From Parabacteroides sp. TM07-1AC (GTDB taxonomy: Bacteria > Bacteroidota > Bacteroidia > Bacteroidales > Tannerellaceae), in NCBI RefSeq assembly GCF_003480915.1, contig NZ_QUKD01000003.1, forward strand, positions 1 through 64,000: a stretch of DNA of 64,000 nucleotides, written 5' to 3'. This document shows positions 1-8,333 of this stretch, piece after piece. The notes under the pieces are model-generated. The model saw nothing but the letters and a program-made list of their open reading frames with translations. It ran no database searches and had not been told where the DNA came from. Position 1 is the stretch's first letter; each line of letters starts with the position of its first letter. The translations under genes and the position numbers were made by a program.

Positions 1-1408
1 ACCATTTCAGATCTTCAACAGATAATTTGTTGTAACCAGCAGTATAAAGCCCCCAGCTGTATGTATTGTTGGCTGTATTTAAATTATTGCCATCTACCTT
101 GAAGTAAACACCATTTTCGCTATAAGGGATATTCTTTTCCGGATTGAAGATACCGTTTTGACCAGTACCGCTACCAGCTGCTACTGTAGATACCAACTTA
201 GTACCTTCCTGGTTTTCAAATTTATACCAAACTGACCCATCCGCATCCTTACCAGAAGTCATCTTCCACAAATAAGCCGGTTGTGTTGCACAATCTACCA
301 AGTTCACAGTAGCCAAGTCTGCAACAACTGCTTTTCCATCCCCATCTGCAGATATAATCCAATTGGCCTTACCGTTATTATTCGTAAGGATAATCATGGC
401 ATATTCGCTTGTAGTCCCCGGATTAGTAATCAACTGATAGTTATCTATCGATTTCACCGCAGGAGAAATATTATTTATAACACTAGTTTTCCCGTTGTCA
501 GGATTTTCTGCATCGCCATAAAGTACATTTACATCAGAACAAACAATAGCAACATTTGCAGAAGCAACAGTCTCACCTTCCAAAGCCTTCTTCAAATCAG
601 TACTTGATCCATTGAAAACCATATTTGAAGTTTCAGTAGCACTAGTAACAATAGATTTAATATAAGACTTGTTAAGGTATTCACCTTCCTTATTCTTAAT
701 CGGTGTTACCTGAGCAGCCTTATAAGAGCTACTTCCTTTGTCAGTATTCACTCCATCATTTTTATATAAGTAATCAATAGCACAATTTACATAAGTGTTA
801 TTGCTGATGGTTGTCACGTCAAAATCCTCTATTGCTTCAGAAGATGTGAAACCTTCTAATGATGATGTCGATTGTCCATTTTCTGCAACTTTAATACCAA
901 ATGATTGCCATTTATCAACTACATTACTTGCATTCTCTATGGTATTTCCCTGTACCAAATAATTAACTTTTGTTTTTGTTGGAAAAAGAATGATACCATT
1001 GGCTAAATAAGTTTCTGTTCCTTTACATTTAATAGTATTTCCTGTAATAGCCACAGAAGAAGCAAATACTGAAATAGCAGACTTAGTGAAAGTTTCACCA
1101 CCACCATTGTGTACGATTGTCAAATTCTTTACTGTCACATTCTCTCCAGTAATAACCAAATGGCCAGTAAATGTTTTGTCATTACCATCAATAACCAGAT
1201 TGTTCTGATCAATTAATAAATAAGGAGTTGTTTCATCCAAAGCTATATCAGCCAGAAAAACAATCTTGTTATCTCCAATATTAGCTACCTGATGAGTTTT
1301 CGCATCAGCTTTGAAATCAGCTAATGTCTTCACATCCGTAGCATTCACAGAGATCAACGCACCACTAAGCAGTAACGTTGCTACAAGCGTAGAAAACTTT
1401 TTGTTCAT
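1..1408 (-). CDS. DUF6383-type surface (S-layer-like) protein, 5' part only
   Basis: The reading frame is open from an ATG at 1408 to the window edge, so about 469 N-terminal residues are visible and the C-terminus lies outside. It starts with a lysine-containing signal peptide (MNKKFSTLVATLLLSGALIS). Residues of about 60-130 show short strand-turn repeats of the V-x-N-x-T-I type, as in right-handed beta-helix surface proteins. The family is inferred from context: the leader is almost identical to that of the DUF6383 gene at 19072-22608, and the same kind of invertible promoter lies upstream. It is probably an exported cell-surface glycoprotein. In this assembly the upstream promoter points away from the gene, so it is predicted to be silent here. 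Confidence 0.8.
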   Translation of the reverse strand, partial: MNKKFSTLVATLLLSGALISVNATDVKTLADFKADAKTHQVANIGDNKIVFLADIALDETTPYLLIDQNNLVIDGNDKTFTGHLVITGENVTVKNLTIVHNGGGETFTKSAISVFASSVAITGNTIKCKGTETYLANGIILFPTKTKVNYLVQGNTIENASNVVDKWQSFGIKVAENGQSTSSLEGFTSSEAIEDFDVTTISNNTYVNCAIDYLYKNDGVNTDKGSSSYKAAQVTPIKNKEGEYLNKSYIKSIVTSATETSNMVFNGSSTDLKKALEGETVASANVAIVCSDVNVLYGDAENPDNGKTSVINNISPAVKSIDNYQLITNPGTTSEYAMIILTNNNGKANWIISADGDGKAVVADLATVNLVDCATQPAYLWKMTSGKDADGSVWYKFENQEGTKLVSTVAAGSGTGQNGIFNPEKNIPYSENGVYFKVDGNNLNTANNTYSWGLYTAGYNKLSVEDLKW

Positions 1409-1463
1409 AAATCTTTAATTTAATATTAATAATAGTGTTACTTAAAAGCCTTTTAACCTTAGA
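1409..1463 (-). promoter_or_regulatory. Conserved 5' leader of the surface-protein gene
   Basis: These 55 bases between the start codon and the left inverted repeat match 22609-22664, upstream of the second surface-protein gene, except for one extra A there. Such conservation in an untranslated leader points to a shared translation or mRNA-stability signal, or to recombination between loci. Confidence 0.6.
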
Positions 1464-1485
1464 TCAGGAACGTCTCCGAGAGTGA

Positions 1486-1682
1486 ATGACTAATTTAAAC
1501 GTTCCTTTTTTCTCGTCATTTTTTGGGGATTCGTGAGTTGAAGTGGCTATTTCGTACAAACTTTGCTATTCGGTTGATAAGAAAGGATATAGGAAAAGGA
1601 AAATTATTTGGGAAAGTATTGGCGGTTTGGAAAAATGCAGTAACTTTGCTGACGAATTTAAAGGAACGTTAAAATTAGTCAT
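1486..1682 (-). promoter_or_regulatory. Invertible promoter segment (phase switch), OFF orientation
   Basis: A 33-bp inverted repeat lies at 1486-1518 and 1650-1682, with 28 of 33 positions matching. Its arms have the form TGACTA, then a core AACGTTCCTTT, then TCGTCA. The 131 bp between carry a Bacteroidetes promoter one base from the right arm that reads rightward, away from the gene at 1408. Inversion would point it through the left arm into the gene. The layout matches the published phase-variable promoters of Parabacteroides distasonis surface glycoproteins. Confidence 0.85.
1619..1648 (+). promoter_or_regulatory. Bacteroidetes promoter inside the invertible segment
   Basis: A -33 TTG at 1619-1621, a 19-bp spacer and a perfect -7 TAACTTTG at 1641-1648. 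It currently transcribes toward 1700, where no plus-strand gene follows. Confidence 0.75.
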
Positions 1683-1862
1683 TTCGACCATTTCGTAATA
1701 AACTACTTCACAATCCATTATACCTCATTTTACGCCATTTCACCTCCCTGGATTCTAGGGTTTTTAACTTTTGCAGAAAGCTTAATAATCAATACGTAGG
1801 ATTTCGGCTTCGAGAAAGTAAATGTTAAAAGGCCTTATTCAGCCCTTTTCGGAGAATAAAAA

Positions 1863-1887
1863 AGGCCATCGCGAACCACGACAGCCT
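1863..1887 (-). terminator. Probable terminator of the AAA-ATPase gene
   Basis: Read on the minus strand, an imperfect hairpin (AGGC...CGATGGCCT) is followed by a T run at 1862-1855. It lies about 45 bp past the stop of the gene at 1932-3500. Between the invertible segment and this hairpin (1683-1860) I see nothing else that I can name. Confidence 0.45.
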
Positions 1888-1931
1888 ATATATAATAAGA
1901 AGAAAATCGAACGATGCAGGATTTGGCAATT

Positions 1932-3500
1932 TCAGCAGACAACCGCTTTCCATTCTCCGATATTACGGGTAGCAGGATCGAAAGAAGCACCCACTTTCAC
2001 CAATTGGCGACCATCGGCAGTATAAGGAATCAGATACCCCTTATCGTCAATCTGACTGAGGGCTTCAGCTAAAGAGCCGTTCAGCTTAAATTCAAATACG
2101 TAAATACGGTCAGCCGTTTTAACCACCGCATCGGCACGCCCGAAAGCGCTGCGCACCTCCGTTTCGACAAACTGTCCCAACAATTTGAACACAAGATAGA
2201 AAATCACTTGATAATGCCGTTCCGTCTGATCGTTCAATTCATAAGGTACGCCTGCAAAGAAAGCACGCAAACGGGTCATAAAGGCTTCAACATCTCCATC
2301 ACGTAGTTCTCTTGTGAACTTACCGATGTAGAAAGGCGTTTCCAAACTCGATACGGGAGTATAGAACGGAGCGATAAAGTTCAACCAGCCATATTTCACT
2401 TCGGCGTTTGGGTAGCCCAATATATAGTAATTCAAATCAGCATCATATCCTTTTATTGTCAGATAACCGCTCTGATAAATTACCGGTATCGGGTTTTTGA
2501 AGTCCATCCGGTAGTCGGTCAGCATGGCGGTAGATACTTCCATTCCGTCCAGTTGGCGCAGGTCGTAGTCGGTTTTCTTCAGCATCTCCACCAGCGAAGT
2601 AGGGGTACCGGTGGCAAACCAGAAATTCTCAAACTGTTTTTGATCGAGTGCATTCAGTAGGCTGAAGGGGTTGTAAAGACCTTCACTCTGAAACTCGGAA
2701 AAATAATACCCGTCGTACCGACGAGTCAGTTCATTCATTGTCTGCTCATAGGTCAACCCATTCATTTCTCCCAATGCGGCTAGGTCGGGTTGGAAGTTCT
2801 GCTCGATCTCTTCGTGGGTAAGACCACAGATCAAAGCATATTCGGGAACCATACTGATATCTTTCAGCTGATTGAGATTACCAAATACATCCAGTTGCGA
2901 GAACTTGGTCACGCCGGTGATGAAAACAAAACGCAGGTAACGGTCGGCATCTTTCAATACGGTATAGAAACCGGTCAGCATCTCGCGGTAAAGACGGTGC
3001 AGGCTGTCGTCGGTCAGGCTACGGAGCAAAGGTTTATCGTATTCGTCGATAAGAACGACTACTTTCTGTCCGGTCTTTTCGTTCGCCTGCCGGATAATCT
3101 GCATAAAACGTCCGGCATACCCCAGCTCTTTATCAGTGGCACCATACAGTTTTTCCCACTCGATAAAATGACCTTCAAAGACCTGTTCCAGGCTTCGTCT
3201 ATCTTCATAAAACTGAGCATTGAGACTCAACAACAACACCGGATATTCCGTCCAGTCCTTTTCGAGCCGTTCCATGGCCAGTCCTTTGAACACCTCTTTT
3301 CGACCGAGGAAATAGGCTTCGAGGGTAGAAAGCAGCAAGCTTTTACCGAAACGACGCGGACGGCTCAGAAATATCTGTGCCCCGGTAACCGCCAGACGGT
3401 ACACCAACGCTGTTTTATCCACGTATAAGAAATCAGCTTCACGCAAAGAGGTGAAGTCCTGTACCCCGATAGGGAATTTTCTGATCGGCATCGTTTCCAT
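1932..3500 (-). CDS. AAA-ATPase-like / PD-(D/E)XK nuclease-like protein
   Basis: A 522-aa protein. The N-terminal two thirds match the AAA-ATPase-like family (PF09820): a Walker A region with FGKSLLLSTL near residue 50 and a Walker B strand VVVLIDEYDKPLL near 150. The C-terminal third has a PD-(D/E)XK nuclease-like pattern (GRADAVV followed by VFEFKLNG). Such proteins are abundant, often in many copies, in gut Bacteroidales; their function is not established and the nuclease fold may be inactive. A second in-frame ATG four codons in (MPIRKFPIG) is an equally good start. A -7 TATCTTTG lies 28 bp upstream. Confidence 0.88.
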   Translation of the reverse strand: METMPIRKFPIGVQDFTSLREADFLYVDKTALVYRLAVTGAQIFLSRPRRFGKSLLLSTLEAYFLGRKEVFKGLAMERLEKDWTEYPVLLLSLNAQFYEDRRSLEQVFEGHFIEWEKLYGATDKELGYAGRFMQIIRQANEKTGQKVVVLIDEYDKPLLRSLTDDSLHRLYREMLTGFYTVLKDADRYLRFVFITGVTKFSQLDVFGNLNQLKDISMVPEYALICGLTHEEIEQNFQPDLAALGEMNGLTYEQTMNELTRRYDGYYFSEFQSEGLYNPFSLLNALDQKQFENFWFATGTPTSLVEMLKKTDYDLRQLDGMEVSTAMLTDYRMDFKNPIPVIYQSGYLTIKGYDADLNYYILGYPNAEVKYGWLNFIAPFYTPVSSLETPFYIGKFTRELRDGDVEAFMTRLRAFFAGVPYELNDQTERHYQVIFYLVFKLLGQFVETEVRSAFGRADAVVKTADRIYVFEFKLNGSLAEALSQIDDKGYLIPYTADGRQLVKVGASFDPATRNIGEWKAVVC

Positions 3501-3527
3501 ATATCCGCTGTTTTAAAAGTATGAATA

Positions 3528-3535
3528 CAAAGATA
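3528..3535 (-). promoter_or_regulatory. -7 element for the AAA-ATPase gene
   Basis: On the minus strand this is TATCTTTG, an exact match to TAnnTTTG. The -33 box is not clear. Confidence 0.45.
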
Positions 3536-3608
3536 TAAATAATGCGCCAATTAAAGAATGTGCCCATAGGATAATTGGAAAAGAGAAGCCGCGGACGAGT
3601 TTGCCTGT

Positions 3609-3643
3609 AAAAAAGGGTGATCCCTTTTGGAAAGGAACCACCC
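3609..3643 (-). terminator. Rho-independent terminator of alaS
   Basis: On the minus strand a 13-bp stem (GGGTGGTTCCTTT pairing with AAAGGGATCACCC, two imperfect pairs) is followed directly by six T. It lies 28 bp past the alaS stop codon. Confidence 0.8.
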
Positions 3644-3670
3644 CGGATAAGATATGTATGTATTATCTTC

Positions 3671-6298
3671 TTACTTCAAATCAGCCGCTTCCAGTATCCG
3701 GTCGACAGCCTGAGCCAGACCATCCGAATTTTTACCTCCGGCAGTTGCGAAGTGAGCCTGGCCGCCACCGCCACCCTGGATCAGTTTGGCAGCATCTTTC
3801 ACTAACTTGCTTGCATCCAGGCCATCGGCTACGAGCGGTTCGCTCAACATAACCATCAAAGCACATTTGGCACCGTCCTTAATTCCGGCTACGAAGCATA
3901 CTTTTTCATCCGTATTGCTTTCGCCCTTGATCTGGAATGCCAGGTCCTTGATCGCATCCACATTGGCTTCGCCACGGTAGACAACCACTTTCACTCCGTG
4001 ACGTTCTACCGCTTTCGCAATCAGTTCTTTCTTCAACGTAGCGACTTTTTCCTTCACATAATCGCCCACCTGTTTTTTCAGTTCCGCATTTTCTTCGATA
4101 GATTTGCGGATCGTCTGCGCCAGGTTAGGTACATTATTAAATAAAGCACGCAGTTCACGCATTGAATCCTGTAACATGAATGTATAGTTCTCTGCACCTT
4201 CGGCCGTCACCGCTTCGATACGGCGAACACCTGCTGCAATGGAACTTTCTGCCACTACACGCAAGGAACCGATCATACCGGTTGCCGGGATATGCGTACC
4301 ACCGCACAACTCGATAGAAGAACCGTATTTAACCACACGTACTTCTTCGCCATACTTTTCTCCGAACAGAGCCATAGCACCCAGGGCTTGTGCCTGTGCG
4401 ATCGGCATATTGCGGTGTTCTTCCAGCGGGAAGTTGGCACGGATCTTTTCACTCACCAGCTTTTCAACCTGGCGGATCTCTTCGTCTGTCACTTTCTGGA
4501 AATGAGAGAAGTCGAAACGCAATGCTTCAGGAGAAACATACGAACCTTTCTGCTCGACATGTGTGCCCAGCACCTCGCGCAATGCTTCGTGCAACAAGTG
4601 GGTAGCCGAGTGATTGCATTCACACTGGATACGTTTCTTTTCGTTGATCTTAGCAGTGAAAGTAACCGTTACATCTTTCGGCAAGCGAGTGACGAAATGT
4701 ACCGGCAGGTTGTTTTCACGCTTGGTATCTATTACATCCAGTTTCTCATCGTCAGCGATCAACCATCCGGTATCACCGACCTGTCCGCCCATCTCTGCAT
4801 AGAACGGAGTCTGGTCCAGGACGATCTGGAAAAGTTCTTTATTCTTCTGTTTGATCTTACGGTAACGCAGGATCTCGGCTTCACATTCGAACAGGTCGTA
4901 ACCGACGAACTTGGCTTCGCCTTCTTTCAGAACCACCCAGTCGCCTGTCTCGATAGCGGCAGCATTGCGGGCACGTTCTTTCTGTTTCTGCATTTCGGCA
5001 TTGAACTCTTCGATATTTACCTCCATACCGTTTTCACGCAGGATCAGTTCAGTCAGGTCCAACGGGAATCCGTAAGTATCATATAATGTAAAGGCATCCA
5101 CACCGCTGATAACGGTTTTACCGGCAGCCTTTGTTTCTTCCATTTTCTTATCCAGCAGACGGATACCTGTTTCCAGGGTGCGCAGGAATGATTCTTCTTC
5201 TTCCTTGATCACTTTCTCGATCAGCGTCTTTTGGGCAACCAGTTCAGGATAAGCATCTCCCATCGTTTCGATCAGGACAGGCAGCAAGCTGTACATAAAT
5301 GCTTCGCGACGTCCGAGGAAGGTATAACCGTAACGAACGGCACGGCGCAGGATACGACGGATCACATAACCGGCTTTGGCATTCGACGGTAACTGACCGT
5401 CTGTGATAGAGAATGCGATCGTACGGATATGGTCGGCAATCACACGCATAGCGATATCCTGTTGTCTGTTCTCGCCATATTTTGTTCCGGTCTTTCCGGC
5501 AATGACCTGGATAATCGGCTGGAAGACATCGGTATCATAGTTGGAAGTCTTGCCCTGCAGGGACATACACAGACGTTCGAATCCCATACCGGTATCGATC
5601 ACCTTGGCAGGCAGCGGTTCCAGCGAACCGTCCGCTTTACGGTTGAACTGCATGAACACCAGGTTCCAGATTTCGATCACCTGCGGATGATCTTTATTGA
5701 CCATTTCGGCACCGCTCTTGGCAGCACGTTCTTCGTCCGAACGGAGGTCTATATGGATTTCAGAGCAGGGACCGCAAGGACCGGTATCACCCATTTCCCA
5801 GAAATTATCATGTTTATTACCGTTGATGATATGATCTTTCGGCAGGAACTGCTCCCAGTATCCGGCAGCTTCATCGTCACGCGACAAACCTTCGGCGGGA
5901 CTTCCTTCAAATACGGTTGCATACAAACGTTTCGGGTCCAACTTCAGAACATCTACCAGATATTCCCATGCCCATCCGATCGCTTCCTTCTTGAAATAAT
6001 CACCAAACGACCAGTTTCCCAACATCTCAAACATGGTGTGATGATAGGTATCGTGTCCTACCTCTTCCAGGTCGTTATGCTTTCCGCTTACACGAAGACA
6101 TTTCTGCGAGTCCGCGACGCGAGAATACTTAATAGGTACATTTCCCAGGATTATATCTTTAAACTGGTTCATGCCCGCATTGGTGAACATCAATGTCGGG
6201 TCACCCTTCACTACCATTGGAGCAGACGGTACAATCTGGTGCTGCTTGGAAGCGAAGAACTCTTTAAACGATTCACGGATTTCTTTTGCTGTCAACAT
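3671..6298 (-). CDS. alaS: Alanine--tRNA ligase
   Basis: An 875-aa alanyl-tRNA synthetase of normal length, which charges tRNA-Ala in the cytoplasm. The catalytic domain occupies about residues 1-460. The editing domain carries the zinc/editing motif HSATHLLH near 563 and CGGTH near 664. The C-Ala/DHHA1 domain ends with the glycine-rich [14 protein letters not shown] stretch. No truncation or missing motif is apparent. The gene is divergent from the M23 peptidase gene, and the two promoters overlap in the 97-bp gap. Confidence 0.98.
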   Translation of the reverse strand: MLTAKEIRESFKEFFASKQHQIVPSAPMVVKGDPTLMFTNAGMNQFKDIILGNVPIKYSRVADSQKCLRVSGKHNDLEEVGHDTYHHTMFEMLGNWSFGDYFKKEAIGWAWEYLVDVLKLDPKRLYATVFEGSPAEGLSRDDEAAGYWEQFLPKDHIINGNKHDNFWEMGDTGPCGPCSEIHIDLRSDEERAAKSGAEMVNKDHPQVIEIWNLVFMQFNRKADGSLEPLPAKVIDTGMGFERLCMSLQGKTSNYDTDVFQPIIQVIAGKTGTKYGENRQQDIAMRVIADHIRTIAFSITDGQLPSNAKAGYVIRRILRRAVRYGYTFLGRREAFMYSLLPVLIETMGDAYPELVAQKTLIEKVIKEEEESFLRTLETGIRLLDKKMEETKAAGKTVISGVDAFTLYDTYGFPLDLTELILRENGMEVNIEEFNAEMQKQKERARNAAAIETGDWVVLKEGEAKFVGYDLFECEAEILRYRKIKQKNKELFQIVLDQTPFYAEMGGQVGDTGWLIADDEKLDVIDTKRENNLPVHFVTRLPKDVTVTFTAKINEKKRIQCECNHSATHLLHEALREVLGTHVEQKGSYVSPEALRFDFSHFQKVTDEEIRQVEKLVSEKIRANFPLEEHRNMPIAQAQALGAMALFGEKYGEEVRVVKYGSSIELCGGTHIPATGMIGSLRVVAESSIAAGVRRIEAVTAEGAENYTFMLQDSMRELRALFNNVPNLAQTIRKSIEENAELKKQVGDYVKEKVATLKKELIAKAVERHGVKVVVYRGEANVDAIKDLAFQIKGESNTDEKVCFVAGIKDGAKCALMVMLSEPLVADGLDASKLVKDAAKLIQGGGGGQAHFATAGGKNSDGLAQAVDRILEAADLK

Positions 6299-6338
6299 AA
6301 TCTATTTATATAGTTCTCGTTAATATTCTGAAAAACAA

Positions 6339-6369
6339 TTTGCAAAAGTACTGCAAATTATTATTTTTG
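6339..6369 (+). promoter_or_regulatory. Promoter of the M23 peptidase-merR operon
   Basis: -33 TTG at 6339-6341, a 20-bp spacer and -7 TATTTTTG at 6362-6369, 27 bp before the start codon. Confidence 0.65.
6343..6350 (-). promoter_or_regulatory. -7 element for alaS
   Basis: On the minus strand this is TACTTTTG, a full consensus match 45 bp before the alaS start. It abuts the -33 box of the opposing promoter at 6339-6369. Confidence 0.55.
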
Positions 6370-6395
6370 CACGTATCCAAGCAATAAAATATTCA

Positions 6396-7379
6396 ATGAA
6401 ACTGTTTAAAACAAGAAAAACATATTACTTATATAACCCGAACACGCTCAGTTATGAGCGCGTTTACCCCTCCGCCAAAGACCGTTTCTTCATTGTGCTC
6501 CGTCATTTGAGTATCGGTGCGGCAATCGGTATCGGTGTCTTTTTTATCCTGATGTACACGATCGACTCGCCGGTCGAATCACTGCTGAAGAAAGAGAACA
6601 AACTGCTGCAAACCCAATACGAAGTACTCTCCCTGCGTCTGACGAATGCCCTGGATGTACTGGACGACATCCAGCAACGCGATGAAAATCTGTATCGCGC
6701 GATCTTCCAGGCGGAATCCATTCCGGAATCGGTGCGCAAGTCCGGTTTCGGAGGAACCAACCGTTACGAACATCTGATGAGCCTGCCCAACCCGGAACTG
6801 GTAGTCTCTACCGCACAGAAGATGGATATGCTGTCCAAGCAGCTATATATACAGTCCAACTCCCTGGAGGAACTGATCAAGCTGGGAAAGAACCAGGAAG
6901 AACGCAGCCGGTGTATACCTGCCATACAGCCCATATCCAATAAGGACCTGCGCCGTACGGCTTCCGGTTACGGAGTGCGTATCGACCCGATCTACCGTAC
7001 CCCCCGTTTCCACTCGGGGATGGACTTCTCTGCCAAAGTCGGAACGGAGATTTATGCAACCGGTGACGGCGTGGTTACTTTTGCTGCCTGGAAACAAGGA
7101 TACGGAAACTGTCTGATGATCGATCACGGCTACGGATTCCAGACTCTTTACGGACACATGAGCAAATTCAAAAAACGTGTCGGCCAGAAGGTGACGCGCG
7201 GAGAAGTGATCGGCGAAGTCGGAAACACCGGAAAATCAACCGGTCCACACCTGCATTACGAAGTGATAGTACGTGGCAAACATGATAACCCGTCCAGATA
7301 TTACTATATGGATCTTACTCCGGAAGAATACGACCGTATGATCCAAATCGCAGAAAACCATGGACAGGTAATGGATTAA
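6396..7379 (+). CDS. M23 (LytM-type) peptidase, membrane anchored
   Basis: A 327-aa protein with a short cytoplasmic N-terminus, one membrane segment at about residues 33-56 and a coiled-coil stretch at about 60-100. The C-terminal LytM/M23 metallopeptidase domain has zinc-ligand motifs HSGMD near 206 and GPHLHYE near 284. It probably cleaves peptidoglycan cross-links in the periplasm, or regulates an amidase if degenerate; the ligand residues are present, so activity is plausible. The merR-type gene starts 14 bp after its stop, which suggests one operon. Confidence 0.92.
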   Translation: MKLFKTRKTYYLYNPNTLSYERVYPSAKDRFFIVLRHLSIGAAIGIGVFFILMYTIDSPVESLLKKENKLLQTQYEVLSLRLTNALDVLDDIQQRDENLYRAIFQAESIPESVRKSGFGGTNRYEHLMSLPNPELVVSTAQKMDMLSKQLYIQSNSLEELIKLGKNQEERSRCIPAIQPISNKDLRRTASGYGVRIDPIYRTPRFHSGMDFSAKVGTEIYATGDGVVTFAAWKQGYGNCLMIDHGYGFQTLYGHMSKFKKRVGQKVTRGEVIGEVGNTGKSTGPHLHYEVIVRGKHDNPSRYYYMDLTPEEYDRMIQIAENHGQVMD

Positions 7380-7393
7380 ACATCTTTAAGACG

Positions 7394-7771
7394 ATGGCAT
7401 TAAATAAAGATAAAAATCTGAAGCTGTATTTCTCCATCAGCGAGGTGGCACAGATGTTCGACGTGAACGAATCGACCCTGCGCTTCTGGGAGAAAGAATT
7501 CGATATTATCCGCCCGCGCAAGACGGCCAAAGGCACCCGTTTCTACAAGCAGGAAGATATCGACGCGGTACGTCTGATCTTCCATCTGGTCAAGGAACGG
7601 GGCATGACGCTGGCGGGTGCCCGGCAAAAACTGAAAGATAACAGGGAGACAACGATCCGGCAGGAAGAGATCGTCAATAAACTGAAACAAATAAAGGAAG
7701 AGCTATTGTCGATGAAAGCCGCGTTCGATGCCCTCGACCCTTCCGAAATCCCCCAGGAAGAGAAAATCTAA
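7394..7771 (+). CDS. MerR-family transcriptional regulator
   Basis: A 125-aa protein. Residues 10-80 form a MerR winged-helix domain: the pattern FSISEVAQMFDV, then ESTLRFWEKEF, then TRFY and a DIDAVRLI wing. A charged coiled coil follows, probably for dimerisation. There is no C-terminal ligand domain and no cysteine cluster for metal sensing, so the effector is unknown. It lies directly downstream of the M23 peptidase; this pairing is common in Bacteroidales as I recall. Confidence 0.9.
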   Translation: MALNKDKNLKLYFSISEVAQMFDVNESTLRFWEKEFDIIRPRKTAKGTRFYKQEDIDAVRLIFHLVKERGMTLAGARQKLKDNRETTIRQEEIVNKLKQIKEELLSMKAAFDALDPSEIPQEEKI

Positions 7772-7837
7772 GCCAAACAATTAGCAGGTTACGCCGGAAA
7801 AGTGTACCTTCGCCGACAATTTAATAGAACAATAAAT

Positions 7838-8233
7838 ATGGAAATTACGGGAAAGATTATTGCCGTACTGCCAGTACAGGGCGGCACAAGTAAAAACGGA
7901 AACGAGTGGAAAAAACAGGAGTACGTATTAGAAACACATGACCAATACCCTAAGAAAGTTTGCTTCCAGATCTTCGGTGCCGACCGCATCGAACAGGCAG
8001 CGATACAACCCGGAGAAGAATTGACCGTATCATTCGATATAGATAGCCGTGAATATCAGGGACGTTGGTTCACAAATATCAACGCATGGAAGGTAGACCG
8101 TCCGATGACGATGGCTCCTCAGTCTGCACCGGGTGCTATGACTCCGGATAATTTTGCACCGGCTTCTGCACCGACAGCACCGGCTGCTCCTGATTTCGGT
8201 CCGGCTAATCCGATCGACGACCTGCCATTTTAG
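7838..8233 (+). CDS. DUF3127 protein with SSB-like acidic tail
   Basis: A 131-aa protein. I chose the ATG at 7838 (MEITGKIIAVLPVQGG); a longer version would need a GTG and adds a non-conserved tail. Residues 1-90 match DUF3127, which resembles an OB fold (alternating strands, KQEYVLET, WFTNINAWKV). A proline/alanine-rich linker follows, and the protein ends in PIDDLPF, close to the acidic tip of single-stranded DNA-binding proteins (DDIPF type). Family function is not established; nucleic-acid binding is an inference from fold and tail. Confidence 0.85.
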   Translation: MEITGKIIAVLPVQGGTSKNGNEWKKQEYVLETHDQYPKKVCFQIFGADRIEQAAIQPGEELTVSFDIDSREYQGRWFTNINAWKVDRPMTMAPQSAPGAMTPDNFAPASAPTAPAAPDFGPANPIDDLPF

Positions 8234-8333
8234 GTGACAGGTGACAGTTGACAGTTATTTCGGCTTTCAGCCGATTTATTTCGAAGCTAAAATTGTCACT
8301 TGTCAACTATCAACTGTCACCTGTCAACTGTTA
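8234..8333. repeat. Inverted heptamer array between convergent genes
   Basis: Three 7-bp units (GTGACAG, GTGACAG, TTGACAG) at 8234-8254 face six complementary units (ATTGTCA, CTTGTCA, ACTATCA, ACTGTCA, CCTGTCA, ACTGTTA) at 8292-8333, with a small CGGCTTTCAGCCG hairpin between. The last unit contains the stop codon of the tamA-like gene. It could fold into a long hairpin and act as a bidirectional terminator. Confidence 0.7.
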
